64,000 bases of DNA from Empedobacter falsenii (GCF_013488205.1 NZ_CP040908.1:1837876-1901875), one strand, 5' to 3'. Counted from the stretch's first letter, positions 23,269 to 31,976 are shown. Numbers and translations are program-made. The notes: generated by a model from the sequence alone, not told the origin.

Positions 23269-23820
23269 ATGAATACTTTTATTGCAATCCTGAGAGGTAT
23301 AAATGTAAGTGGTAAAAAAATCATCAAAATGGATGTTTTGACCAAACTTTTGGAGGAACTTAGACTGGAAAATGTGACGACTTATGTGCAAAGTGGTAAT
23401 GCGGTTTTTTCGACAAATTTGACTGATATCAAAGAAATTGGAGATTTAATTCACGATAAAATTGTTGAAAGTCTATCTTTTGAAGTTCCAGTTTTGATTC
23501 TTACCATCGAAAAATTAAAAAACATTATTGAAAATAATCCATTCTTAAAGGATTTGAGCATTGATAAAGAGTTTTTGCATTATACGTTTTTGGCAAATAA
23601 ACCTGAGGAAATAAATACTGAAAAAGTTGAAAGTTCAAAAACTGAAGATGAACAATATTTTGTTGCTGATGATGTTGTTTATTTATATTGTCCTTCTGGT
23701 TATGGAAAAACAAAATTGACCAATAATTTTTTCGAAAAATTACTAAATGTAAGTGCTACAACCCGTAATCAAAATACAACAACTGCTTTATTGCAATTAG
23801 CGTTGATGAGAGAAAATTAA
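23269..23820 (+). CDS. DUF1697-family protein
   Basis: A 183-residue soluble protein. FIAILRGINVSGKKIIKMDVL, VTTYVQSGNAVFST and the C-terminal YCPSGYGKTKLTNNFFEKLLNVSATTRNQNTTTALLQLA are the conserved blocks of DUF1697, a widespread two-domain family with unknown biochemical function. It starts at ATG 23269 and has its own terminator, and neighbours give no hint of function. Confidence 0.85.
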   Translation: MNTFIAILRGINVSGKKIIKMDVLTKLLEELRLENVTTYVQSGNAVFSTNLTDIKEIGDLIHDKIVESLSFEVPVLILTIEKLKNIIENNPFLKDLSIDKEFLHYTFLANKPEEINTEKVESSKTEDEQYFVADDVVYLYCPSGYGKTKLTNNFFEKLLNVSATTRNQNTTTALLQLALMREN

Positions 23821-23844
23821 AAAGAGAGTTAACTTACAGATATA

Positions 23845-23883
23845 AAAAAAACCGTTATTAATCAATTAATAACGGCTTTTTTA
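23845..23883 (+). terminator. Intrinsic terminator after DUF1697 gene
   Basis: Stem CCGTTATTAA (23852-23861), loop TCAA, TTAATAACGG (23866-23875), then a T-run. The A-run on the left makes it usable for the convergent tlpA-like gene as well. Confidence 0.82.
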
Positions 23884-23898
23884 TGTTTTTGAATAAAA

Positions 23899-24459
23899 TT
23901 ATTCAGCGATTAATTTATCTAATAAATCATTAATTTCTTTATCATTCCAATCTCTTGTTTTTGTTTCTTTCAACACAACTTCACCTTTCTTATTTAAAAT
24001 ATATGTTGTTGGAAAAACCTTTGGTAACATATTATTTGAAATTGGACTATTTGGCTCGTAAACTGGCATTGTATAATTATTTTTTTGCAAAAACGGATTA
24101 AAAACCGTTGGTTTATCCTGAATTGCAATCAATACAAATTTTACTTTTTGTCCTTTTGCTTCATACAATTTCTGAATTGTTGGCATTTCTGCAACACAAG
24201 GAGGACACCAGCTTCCCCAAAAATTTAGGAAAACAACTTCACCACTTTTCTTGAAATCAATCAAGTTTGTATTCGCAGCGCCGTTATGACCAATTAAATC
24301 AATATCATAATCACTTTCTGTTAATTCTATATCAGAGCCTGCAACGTGGCTATTGTCTTCCATTTTACCTTTAAAAAATGTCCCAATTGGCGTAAACATA
24401 ATAGCGACTAAAGCGACAACTACAACGATGGCAAAAATAATTTGCTTATTTCCTTTCAT
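23899..24459 (-). CDS. TlpA/ResA-like membrane-anchored thioredoxin
   Basis: A 186-residue periplasmic thiol-disulfide oxidoreductase held by an N-terminal helix (residues 7-26). The thioredoxin domain has VVFLNFWGSWCPPC with redox Cys85 and Cys88, and the cis-Pro loop LPKVFPTTYIL. CPPC is the ResA/TlpA-type active site, used for reducing apocytochrome c or similar periplasmic thiols; DsbD at 7594-9660 is a plausible electron donor and the di-haem peroxidase at 57301-58455 a possible beneficiary (both inference). It lies 70 bases downstream of the WCGDA thioredoxin gene on the same strand, and the two may be co-transcribed. Confidence 0.87.
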   Translation of the reverse strand: MKGNKQIIFAIVVVVALVAIMFTPIGTFFKGKMEDNSHVAGSDIELTESDYDIDLIGHNGAANTNLIDFKKSGEVVFLNFWGSWCPPCVAEMPTIQKLYEAKGQKVKFVLIAIQDKPTVFNPFLQKNNYTMPVYEPNSPISNNMLPKVFPTTYILNKKGEVVLKETKTRDWNDKEINDLLDKLIAE

Positions 24460-24529
24460 TTTTCTTTTTCAATAAAATCTTACACAAAGATGCGAACAAA
24501 TAACAAGTTGAACAAATTGAAAAAAATGA

Positions 24530-25123
24530 TTAATTACCGATGTTTTCGTCAATCAAATCTAAAATTTCATTTACAATGTCTTCACCTTTATTGTTGTTGT
24601 AATATTTTTGTAAATCTTCGTGAAAATCATCTGCCGAATACGTATCAGGATTACTTTTGAAACGCGCCAACATTTCCATTCCAGCTTGTGGACGAGGACC
24701 AAAACGGAAAGCTTCTTCATTTTCTTCATTCACTCCAATAATAATTGGAATAGAAGCCGCTCCATTTGTTTTGTATTTTTCCATCAACTCCAAGTTCTCA
24801 TCACGTAAAACATAATGCGTCGAAACTTGAAGCGCATTTGCCAATTTCTCTACAACAGGTAAAATTTGAGATGCATCTCCACACCAACCTTCTGTAATGA
24901 CTAATAATTTTAAATTATTTGAAGTTGATTTAACGCGTGTTTCTTGCGCAGGATTTAATTTGAATGTTTTAAAAATTCTGTTCATGCGTTGCAATCCCAA
25001 AGCATAATATTGTACATATTCTTTCGGATCATCGTTTTCGATTTCGTTTTCCAAATCATCTTCAACGCGTGTGATATAATCTTCGTATGATAAACCTTTG
25101 TTGATGTATTCTGTTAAATTCAT
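24530..25123 (-). CDS. Thioredoxin-fold protein with WCGDA motif
   Basis: A 197-residue cytoplasmic protein. After a helical N-terminus, LKLLVITEGWCGDASQILPVVEKLA holds the active-site position with a single Cys (residue 81); the second Cys is replaced by Ala. AASIPIIIGV is the cis-Pro loop. This is the Thioredoxin_9-type group common in Firmicutes and Bacteroidota. With one Cys it cannot form the usual internal disulfide, so a monothiol role such as reduction of mixed disulfides with low-molecular-weight thiols is more likely than classical thioredoxin activity (inference). ATG is at 25121-25123. It is upstream of the TlpA-like gene. Confidence 0.78.
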   Translation of the reverse strand: MNLTEYINKGLSYEDYITRVEDDLENEIENDDPKEYVQYYALGLQRMNRIFKTFKLNPAQETRVKSTSNNLKLLVITEGWCGDASQILPVVEKLANALQVSTHYVLRDENLELMEKYKTNGAASIPIIIGVNEENEEAFRFGPRPQAGMEMLARFKSNPDTYSADDFHEDLQKYYNNNKGEDIVNEILDLIDENIGN

Positions 25124-25234
25124 TTGATTCTAATTTGTTACAAATATAATGCAATTCTACGAGCTTATTTTGTAACAATGATGACATTGTTTGTCGTTAA
25201 AAATTGGTAAATTGCGACTTTCGAAAGTAGAAAA

Positions 25235-27340
25235 ATGTATCAAAATCCATTAAAAAAAACAATAGAATATTTAAAAGGTGCTGGACCTGAGCGTGCTAAA
25301 ACATTGCAAAGTGAATTCAGAATTTTTAGATACGAAGATTTGATACAACATTTTCCTTTTCGTTATGTTGATAAATCAAAATTCTATAAAATTTCTGAAA
25401 TTTCTTCAACAGCTGCCGAAATTCAATTGAAAGGTAAAATTGTTAGTTTAGAAGAAATTAATCAAGGAAAAGTAAAACGTTTGGTTGGGAAATTTCAAGA
25501 TGGGACAGGAACTTTAGAATTGGTTTGGTTCAAAGTTTCTTCTTGGCAAAAGGAGAAATTGAGAAATGATCTTTTCAAAGAAGTTGTCATTTACGGAAAA
25601 CCAAATGTATTCAATAATAATTTCAGTATCACACATCCTGAAATTGAATTAGTTGAAGATGCTAAAAATATTCCGCTTGGATTATTTCCAGTTTATCCGA
25701 GTACCGAAAAGTTGACAAAAAAAGGAATAACGAATCGTGTTCTTCAGAAAATGATGATGAATCTTTTTGCTGAAAATAATGATATTCCTGAGAATTTACC
25801 ATTAAATGTTCTCGATCATTATAAATTAGTTGGAAGAAATGAAGCCTTAAAAGCAATTCATTTTCCAAAAGATGTAACAGAATTAAATGCGGCAATTCGA
25901 CGTCTAAAATTTGAAGAATTTTTCTTTCTAAATCTTGCTAATCTCTCTCAAAAAGCAGTCAATAAACAAAAGAATAGAAGTAATCCTTTTCCAGAAATTG
26001 GTCATTATTTCAATACATTTTACAATGAATATTTACCTTTTGAATTGACAAATGCACAAAAAAGAGTGATAAAAGAAATTCGTTTTGATCTTCGTCAACC
26101 TGCGCAAATGAATCGTTTGTTGCAAGGTGATGTTGGTTCTGGAAAAACGATGGTTGCGTTGTTAACGATGTTGATTGCAGTTGACAATGGTTTTCAGGCG
26201 GCTTTAATTGCGCCAACCGAAATTCTTGCACAACAACATTACGAAAGCATTACAGAATTGCTGAATGGTTTGGATGTTTCAGTTGAATTATTGACTGGTT
26301 CGGTGACAAAGAAAAAACGTCAACCAATTTTAGAAAACCTTGAAAATGGAAACCTTAAAATAATTATCGGGACGCATGCTTTGTTAGAAGATAATGTGAT
26401 TTTTCAGAATTTGGGATTAGCTATTATTGATGAACAGCATCGTTTTGGAGTCGCTCAACGTGCTAAATTTTGGAGAAAAGCTAAACTTCCACCACATATT
26501 TTAGTGATGACAGCCACGCCAATTCCACGTACACTTTCGATGACAATGTATGGCGATTTGGATGTTTCGGTGATTGATGAATTGCCAAAAGGACGAAAAC
26601 CTATCAAAACACTTCATAAAACAGATGCGCATCGTTTAAGCGTTTTCAAATTTATGAAAGATGAGATTGCGAAAGGTCGTCAAATTTATGTGGTTTATCC
26701 ACTGATTGAAGAATCAGCAAAGTTAGAATTGAAAGATTTGATGGATGGTTACGAGAGTATTTCTCGTGCTTTTCCGTTGTCAGAATATGCGATAAGTATT
26801 GTGCATGGTCGTCAAAAACCTGCGGATAAAGAATTTGAAATGAATCGTTTCAAAAATAATGAAACTCAAATTTTGGTGGCGACAACTGTGATAGAAGTAG
26901 GTGTTAATGTCCCAAATGCGTCGGTGATGATTATTGAAAATTCTGAACGTTTTGGACTTTCTCAATTGCATCAACTTCGTGGCCGCGTAGGTCGTGGAGC
27001 GGAACAATCGTATTGTATTTTGATGACGGGAGGGAAATTGAATGAAGTTTCGAAACGTAGAATTCAGACAATGTGTGAAACTAATGATGGTTTTCAGGTA
27101 GCAGAAGTTGACTTGGAATTGCGCGGTCCTGGTGATATGATGGGAACGCAACAAAGTGGAGTTCTCAATCTTAAAATTGCTGATTTAGCGAAAGACAAAG
27201 AAGTTTTGTATGCTGCAAGAAAATGTGTAGAAGCTATTCTTTCACAAGATCCGACACTTTCTTCTTCGATTTATGAGCCAACAAAAAAATATTTTATTGA
27301 AAATCATAAAGATAAAGTTGGTTGGAGTCAAATTTCTTAA
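25235..27340 (+). CDS. recG: ATP-dependent DNA helicase RecG
   Basis: Branch-migration helicase that remodels stalled forks and Holliday junctions. An N-terminal wedge/OB domain (EIQLKGKIVSLEEINQGKVKRLVGKFQDGTGTLELVWF) is followed by superfamily 2 motors: Walker A GDVGSGKT, motif Ia LIAPTEILAQQHY, DEQH in IIDEQHRFGVAQR, motif III VMTATPIPRTLSM, motif VI SQLHQLRGRVGRG, and the RecG C-terminus GDMMGTQQSGVL. Length 701 is normal. It starts at ATG 25235 and no defects are seen. The next 580 bases hold only a small frame. Confidence 0.97.
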   Translation: MYQNPLKKTIEYLKGAGPERAKTLQSEFRIFRYEDLIQHFPFRYVDKSKFYKISEISSTAAEIQLKGKIVSLEEINQGKVKRLVGKFQDGTGTLELVWFKVSSWQKEKLRNDLFKEVVIYGKPNVFNNNFSITHPEIELVEDAKNIPLGLFPVYPSTEKLTKKGITNRVLQKMMMNLFAENNDIPENLPLNVLDHYKLVGRNEALKAIHFPKDVTELNAAIRRLKFEEFFFLNLANLSQKAVNKQKNRSNPFPEIGHYFNTFYNEYLPFELTNAQKRVIKEIRFDLRQPAQMNRLLQGDVGSGKTMVALLTMLIAVDNGFQAALIAPTEILAQQHYESITELLNGLDVSVELLTGSVTKKKRQPILENLENGNLKIIIGTHALLEDNVIFQNLGLAIIDEQHRFGVAQRAKFWRKAKLPPHILVMTATPIPRTLSMTMYGDLDVSVIDELPKGRKPIKTLHKTDAHRLSVFKFMKDEIAKGRQIYVVYPLIEESAKLELKDLMDGYESISRAFPLSEYAISIVHGRQKPADKEFEMNRFKNNETQILVATTVIEVGVNVPNASVMIIENSERFGLSQLHQLRGRVGRGAEQSYCILMTGGKLNEVSKRRIQTMCETNDGFQVAEVDLELRGPGDMMGTQQSGVLNLKIADLAKDKEVLYAARKCVEAILSQDPTLSSSIYEPTKKYFIENHKDKVGWSQIS

Positions 27341-27518
27341 AATTTAACATGAAGGAAACCATTTGTATATTTTTTGGTATAATTTATGTTTATTAAAAAA
27401 CAAATACAAAATACTGAATTTTATTAGAAACTTTTAATTTTATCAGTTGTGTTAAATGAAATTAACATTAAAAATTATTTTTAACACAATATTAGCGTCA
27501 ACCAAAAAATTATAGATT
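27341..27518. other. Non-coding stretch after recG
   Basis: No gene is seen. It contains an inverted repeat GTGTTAAA ... TTTAACAC (about 27448-27488, 8-base arms about 24 bases apart) just before the small frame at 27519. It could be a leader structure or operator; nothing else identifies it. Confidence 0.35.
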
Positions 27519-27683
27519 ATGATGTACATAAATTTAGAACTTATCAGAACTCCACAAGGAGTAGAGGTTGAAGGAAATTCACTATGGATGTTCAATCAGC
27601 ATTTGAATTTAATGGTATTAATAGCTAATGAATCGATAAAAATTAAACCTTCTATGTCTTTTCAACGATTTAGAAAAAATTAA
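27519..27683 (+). CDS. Possible small protein, 54 residues
   Basis: A short frame beginning with two Met codons (MMYINLELIRTPQGVEVEGN) and ending QRFRKN. It has no signal peptide or membrane segment and no family is recognised. Support is limited: a clean ATG, protein-like composition, and a hairpin terminator 13 bases after the stop, which would be odd if nothing were transcribed. No consensus -7 element was found upstream. Expression is unproven. Confidence 0.4.
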   Translation: MMYINLELIRTPQGVEVEGNSLWMFNQHLNLMVLIANESIKIKPSMSFQRFRKN

Positions 27684-27695
27684 ATAATATCTCTC

Positions 27696-27723
27696 AAAAC
27701 CGCTAAATAAGTGGTTTTTTTTT
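27696..27723 (+). terminator. Intrinsic terminator after small frame
   Basis: Stem AAAACCGCT (27696-27704), loop AAATA, AGTGGTTTT (27710-27718) with one G-T pair, then a long T-run. Confidence 0.68.
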
Positions 27724-27806
27724 ATTTCTAAAATTCTTCATCATTTTTATTTATTCATTTATTGCGAAATAATATATCACCTTTTTCTTCCTTGTAAAGG
27801 ATTGGG

Positions 27807-27821
27807 TTATAATTATTATAA
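27807..27821. promoter_or_regulatory. PerR-box-like operator upstream of catalase
   Basis: TTATAATTATTATAA matches every fixed position of the PerR box TTATAATnATTATAA described in Bacillus subtilis, a 7-1-7 inverted repeat. It lies 103 bases before the catalase ATG. A second, partial copy (12-base palindrome TTATAATTATAA, 27858-27869) lies between the -33 and -7 elements. Confidence 0.6.
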
Positions 27822-27851
27822 AAATTAATTATATCTAATAGATTTTATAGA

Positions 27852-27883
27852 TTTGATTTATAATTATAACAGATTTAGTTTTG
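27852..27883 (+). promoter_or_regulatory. Catalase promoter
   Basis: -33 TTTG at 27852-27855 and -7 TAGTTTTG at 27876-27883, spacing 20, the Bacteroidota consensus. The spacer contains the palindrome TTATAATTATAA, well placed for a repressor. Confidence 0.7.
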
Positions 27884-27923
27884 CTCTGTCTTAAAATGAT
27901 AAATAAAGAATAAAACTATAATT

Positions 27924-29447
27924 ATGATCAAAAGAAGTTTAGTATTAAGTTTAGCATTCCTTTCTACGATTGGATTTGCCCAACAATTAACAACAAACAC
28001 AGGCGCTCCAGTTGGAGATAATCAAAATTCTAAAACAATCGGAAATAACGGACAAGTTTTGTTGGAGGACATTCATTTAATTGAAAAATTAGCAGCATTT
28101 GATCGCGAACGTATTCCAGAACGTGTTGTTCATGCGCGTGGAGCTGGAGCTTTCGGAGAATTTGTAGCTGATAAAGATTTTTCTGATGTGACAATGGCTG
28201 ATTTCTTGTCAACAGCTGGTAAAAAAACACCATTATTTGTACGTTTTTCAACTGTAACGCATCAACAAGGTTCGCCAGAAACTTATCGTGATCCACGTGG
28301 ATTTGCTGTTAAATTTTACACAGAACTAGGAAATTACGATTTAGTTGGAAACAATTTACCTGTTTTCTTTATTCGAGATGCGATCAAATTCCCAGATATG
28401 GTGCATGCTTTCAGGCCATCTCCTGTAACAAATGGCGCATCTGATCCAAATCGTGTATTTGATTTTTTCTCTAATTTACCAGAGTCTACGCATATGTTAA
28501 CGTGGTTGTTTTCAGATTATGGAATTCCTGCAAATTTTCGTCAAATGGAAGGAAATGGTGTACATGCTTACAAATGGGTAAATGCAAAAGGTGAAGTAAC
28601 TTATGTGAAATACAAATGGGTTCCTCAACAAGAAACGAAAAATTTAACACAAGAAGAAGCGAATAAAATTCAATCGACTGAAATAGAACATGCAACATTA
28701 GATTTACGTAATGAAATCGACAAAGGAAACTTTCCGAAATGGGATTTATATGTTCAATTATTGAAACGAGAAGATTTTGATAAATTAGATTTCAATCCTG
28801 TTGATGTAACGAAAATTTGGCCAGAATCTGTTGTAAAGTTAGTTAAAGTTGGAACAATGACATTGAATGAGAATCCAACGAATTATTTTCAACAAGTTGA
28901 GCAAGCAGCATTTGCTCCAGCTACGTTGGTTCCAGGAATTGAAGCTTCTGAAGATAAATTGTTACAAGGTCGTTTGTTTTCCTATTCTGATACACAACGT
29001 CATCGTTTAACGGGTAATTTCCAACAAATTCCTGTTAATGCACCAAAAAATAGTGTAAAAACATATAATCAAGACGGTTATATGTCGATCCGTGAGCAAA
29101 AAGGTGATGTAAATTATCAACCTTCAACTAATCTTCCTGAGGTTGTAGATAATGCAAAATTCAAGTATTCAAAATCTGTTTTTCCTGCAGGAGCTATAAC
29201 AACTCAGCATGTCATTGATAAAGAAAATAACTTTGTACAAGCTGGAGATTTGTACAAATCATTCTCTAAAAAAGATCAAGATAACTTAATCAAAAATTTA
29301 TCTGGAGCTTTAAATTCGGTTAAAAATAAAGTAATTGTTCATAAAATGATTGCACATTTTTACCAAGCAAATACAGAATATGGAACACGTTTGATGAAGG
29401 CTACAAATACTTCTATGAGCGATGTAAAGCAATATTTACCAAAATAA
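27924..29447 (+). CDS. Exported haem catalase
   Basis: A monofunctional haem catalase of 507 residues that breaks down hydrogen peroxide. Unusually it has a signal peptide, MIKRSLVLSLAFLSTIGFAQ, so it should work in the periplasm. Catalytic His70 is in ERVVHARGAGAFGEF, Asn143 in DLVGNNLPVFF, and the proximal haem ligand Tyr354 in RLFSYSDTQRHRLTGNF. The subunit is of the small type. The gene is preceded by a consensus promoter and a PerR-box-like operator and followed after 61 bases by an exported ankyrin-repeat protein, the same order as katB-ankB in Pseudomonas aeruginosa, where the ankyrin protein supports catalase activity. Confidence 0.95.
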   Translation: MIKRSLVLSLAFLSTIGFAQQLTTNTGAPVGDNQNSKTIGNNGQVLLEDIHLIEKLAAFDRERIPERVVHARGAGAFGEFVADKDFSDVTMADFLSTAGKKTPLFVRFSTVTHQQGSPETYRDPRGFAVKFYTELGNYDLVGNNLPVFFIRDAIKFPDMVHAFRPSPVTNGASDPNRVFDFFSNLPESTHMLTWLFSDYGIPANFRQMEGNGVHAYKWVNAKGEVTYVKYKWVPQQETKNLTQEEANKIQSTEIEHATLDLRNEIDKGNFPKWDLYVQLLKREDFDKLDFNPVDVTKIWPESVVKLVKVGTMTLNENPTNYFQQVEQAAFAPATLVPGIEASEDKLLQGRLFSYSDTQRHRLTGNFQQIPVNAPKNSVKTYNQDGYMSIREQKGDVNYQPSTNLPEVVDNAKFKYSKSVFPAGAITTQHVIDKENNFVQAGDLYKSFSKKDQDNLIKNLSGALNSVKNKVIVHKMIAHFYQANTEYGTRLMKATNTSMSDVKQYLPK

Positions 29448-29508
29448 TTTCTATTGGATTGGAGTCGATTGAGTTTGGCTCCATGACTTTCATAAAATCA
29501 ATATTATC

Positions 29509-30027
29509 ATGAAAAAGTATATATTTTTAGCCTTATTTCTATTCAGTTTTTCTTCAATTTATGCACAAGATTTGTTTAGTGCGGCGAGAGAAAATAATGT
29601 GAAGCAAATAGAAGAATTAATTTCGAATGGAAAACATGTAAATGAAGCAAATCAACGTGGATTTACACCTTTAATTTTAGCGATTTATAATAACAGTTCA
29701 GACGCTGCGAAAGTATTATTATCAAAAGGAGCAAATCCTAATGCGCAAGATTTATCTGGAAATAATGCGTTGATGGGTGCAGCTTTTAGAGGATTTCTTG
29801 AAATGGCAAATTTACTAATTGCGAATAAAGCTGATGTCAATCAAGTGAATTTTAATGGAGCTTCTGCTTTGATTTTTGCAGTAACATTTGGTCAAAACGA
29901 AATTGCCAAAAAATTAATTGAAGCTGGTGCAGATTTAAACATTAAAGATAATAATGGTAAAACTGCTTTAGATCATGCTATTTTACAAGAAAATAAAGAA
30001 ATGATCGAGTTATTATCGATCAAATAA
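29509..30027 (+). CDS. Exported ankyrin-repeat protein, catalase partner
   Basis: A 172-residue protein. Signal peptide MKKYIFLALFLFSFSSIYAQ is followed by four to five ankyrin repeats (RGFTPLILAIYNNSSDAAKVLLSKGANPNAQD, SGNNALMGAAFRGFLEMANLLIANKADVNQV, and so on) with the TPL and GAD/GAN turns clear. Position right after the catalase gene, and export to the same compartment, point to a chaperone-like or haem-loading support role, as proposed for AnkB of Pseudomonas aeruginosa. No separate promoter is evident in the 61-base gap, so one mRNA is likely. It is convergent with the Nramp gene, 6 bases from its stop. Confidence 0.87.
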   Translation: MKKYIFLALFLFSFSSIYAQDLFSAARENNVKQIEELISNGKHVNEANQRGFTPLILAIYNNSSDAAKVLLSKGANPNAQDLSGNNALMGAAFRGFLEMANLLIANKADVNQVNFNGASALIFAVTFGQNEIAKKLIEAGADLNIKDNNGKTALDHAILQENKEMIELLSIK

Positions 30028-30033
30028 TTTTTA

Positions 30034-31905
30034 TTATTTCGCAATAAACACCGGAATATTAACGCGATGTCTTAATTTATTAATCGTTTCGCCAAAAATA
30101 AAATCCATAAAACCTTGGTGTCCGTGCGAACCAACAATCAACAAATCTGCTTGATTTCGTTTACAAATTTCAGCAATCGAATTGATTCGATTATTGTAAC
30201 CTAGTTCGATTTTAGTTTCATTAAACAAAGGACGAATGATTTCTGCATATTGTTCCAAACGTTTCAAATCTGATAAAGATTCTTCATCATTCGTACGCTC
30301 TCCCGTATATTTTGCAGAAGCACTTTCAACAATATGAACCAAAATAATGGTAGATTCAGTAGTCGCTAATTGCGTCGCATAATTGATAACTTTTCGATCC
30401 GTTTTCGAAAAATCTAACGCAACCACAATCTTTTTGAAATGTTGATTTGAGATTTCTTCTAACGTAAACTTCTCAAATGGTTCATGAATTTCTTTTTGAT
30501 TTTCTTCATTTTTCTTCAACATAATTGGAATAAAAAATGTCAGCAACAATAATACTAAAAGTCCGATTTCTAATGCTACAAGAAAAATGTTTAAAGTATA
30601 AGATTCACTATTTGCCATCCATTTATTCACCTCTTCATACACTAATTGCGCATTCAGAAATGAAATAATAAAAGCGATTGTCCATGCAAAAAATTTGGTT
30701 GTTGTATTGATTGCAAAATTCCCCATTTTCGCTTTATCACTCACAAAATGAATCAATGGAATTACTGCAAAAGCCAATTGCATACTTAGAATAACTTGAC
30801 TGAAAATCAATAAAGATCCAACTTCTTTTTCGCCAAAAATAAGAATAACCACAACAGCTGGAACAACGGCTAATAATCGAGTTAAAATTCTTCTCAAAAC
30901 AGGATTAATACGCAAATGTAAATATCCTTCCATCACAATTTGTCCTGCTAAAGTTCCTGTAACTGTTGAACTTTGTCCAGCTAAAATTAGAGCAACTGCA
31001 AATAATTTTGGAGCCAAATCTGTTCCTAAAGTTGTACCTAATAATCTATAAGCATCGCTAAGTTCAGCAACATCGTGATAGCCGTTTTTATGGAATACGG
31101 ATGAAGCTAAAATTAAGATTGCAGCATTGACAAAAAAAGCTAAATTTAGAGCAATTGCACTATCCCAAAAGTTATATTTGAGTGCTTTTTTGATTGAAAA
31201 ATCATCGCGTTTTATTTGCCGCGTTTGGACGAGTGCAGAATGTAAATAAAGATTATGTGGCATTACAGTTGCTCCAATAATCCCAATACTGATGTACAAT
31301 GCAGCGCTATTTGGAATAGATGGAATAAATCCTTTTGCAACTTCTCCAAAATCTGGTTTTGCTAAAAACATTTCCGTCAAAAAACATAAACCAATCATCG
31401 TGATTAAACCAACAATGAAAAGTTCCATTTTGCGCATACCTAATTTTTGAAGATAAAGTAGAAGGAAAGTGTCTAAGAAACTGATTAAAACACCATAAAT
31501 TAAATCAATTCCAAAAAGTAAATTTAGACCAATTGCCATACCTAAAATCTCTGCTAGATCACAGGCTGCAATGGCTATTTCGGCTAAAATATACAGAACA
31601 AGATTCATTCCTTTCGGATAGGTTTCTCGGTTACATTGCGCCAAATCTTTTCGTCGAACAATTCCCAAACGTGTACACAAACTTTGTAATAACAAAGCCA
31701 TTATGTTACTCATCAACAAAACCCAAATCAAAGTATAACCAAATTGACTACCGCCCGCTAAATCGGTTGCCCAGTTCCCCGGATCCATATAACCAACGCT
31801 TATTAAGTAGGCTGGTCCAAAAAAACTTAGGATTTTTCTAAACTTTCCTTTTTTGATTTGAACACTTTCGTGCACATCTTCTAATGATTTTGATTGATTT
31901 GGCAT
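30034..31905 (-). CDS. Nramp divalent-metal transporter fused to a Usp domain
   Basis: A 623-residue fusion. Residues about 25-460 form an Nramp (MntH-type) proton-coupled Mn2+/Fe2+ importer, with the metal-binding DPGN motif in SVGYMDPGNWATDL and MPHNLYLHSALVQTR in helix 6. The C-terminal 145 residues form a universal-stress-protein domain: KKIVVALDFSKTDRKVINYA, then ADLLIVGSHGHQGFMDFIFGETINKLRH, which carries the ATP-binding GxxGx8-9G-type loop. The Usp domain faces the cytoplasm and may sense nucleotides to gate uptake (inference). A -7 element TAAATTTG lies at 31931-31924 just past the terminator of the preceding gene, so the gene has its own promoter. It lies next to the catalase genes, convergent. 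Confidence 0.9.
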   Translation of the reverse strand: MPNQSKSLEDVHESVQIKKGKFRKILSFFGPAYLISVGYMDPGNWATDLAGGSQFGYTLIWVLLMSNIMALLLQSLCTRLGIVRRKDLAQCNRETYPKGMNLVLYILAEIAIAACDLAEILGMAIGLNLLFGIDLIYGVLISFLDTFLLLYLQKLGMRKMELFIVGLITMIGLCFLTEMFLAKPDFGEVAKGFIPSIPNSAALYISIGIIGATVMPHNLYLHSALVQTRQIKRDDFSIKKALKYNFWDSAIALNLAFFVNAAILILASSVFHKNGYHDVAELSDAYRLLGTTLGTDLAPKLFAVALILAGQSSTVTGTLAGQIVMEGYLHLRINPVLRRILTRLLAVVPAVVVILIFGEKEVGSLLIFSQVILSMQLAFAVIPLIHFVSDKAKMGNFAINTTTKFFAWTIAFIISFLNAQLVYEEVNKWMANSESYTLNIFLVALEIGLLVLLLLTFFIPIMLKKNEENQKEIHEPFEKFTLEEISNQHFKKIVVALDFSKTDRKVINYATQLATTESTIILVHIVESASAKYTGERTNDEESLSDLKRLEQYAEIIRPLFNETKIELGYNNRINSIAEICKRNQADLLIVGSHGHQGFMDFIFGETINKLRHRVNIPVFIAK

Positions 31906-31942
31906 TGAATGATATTTCTAATTCAAATTTATGTAAAAATGA

Positions 31943-31976
31943 ACAAAAAAAGCAGTAATCCTAAGAATACTGCTTT
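31943..31976 (-). terminator. Terminator of the propionyl-CoA synthetase locus
   Basis: On the minus strand AAAGCAGTA (31976-31968), ten-base loop, TACTGCTTT (31957-31949), then TTTT. Confidence 0.72.

Noticed and set aside
27448-27488. Inverted repeat GTGTTAAA ... TTTAACAC before the small frame
   Set aside because: Arms are short and about 24 bases apart in very AT-rich sequence, and no known regulator or riboswitch motif fits. Not called as a separate element.
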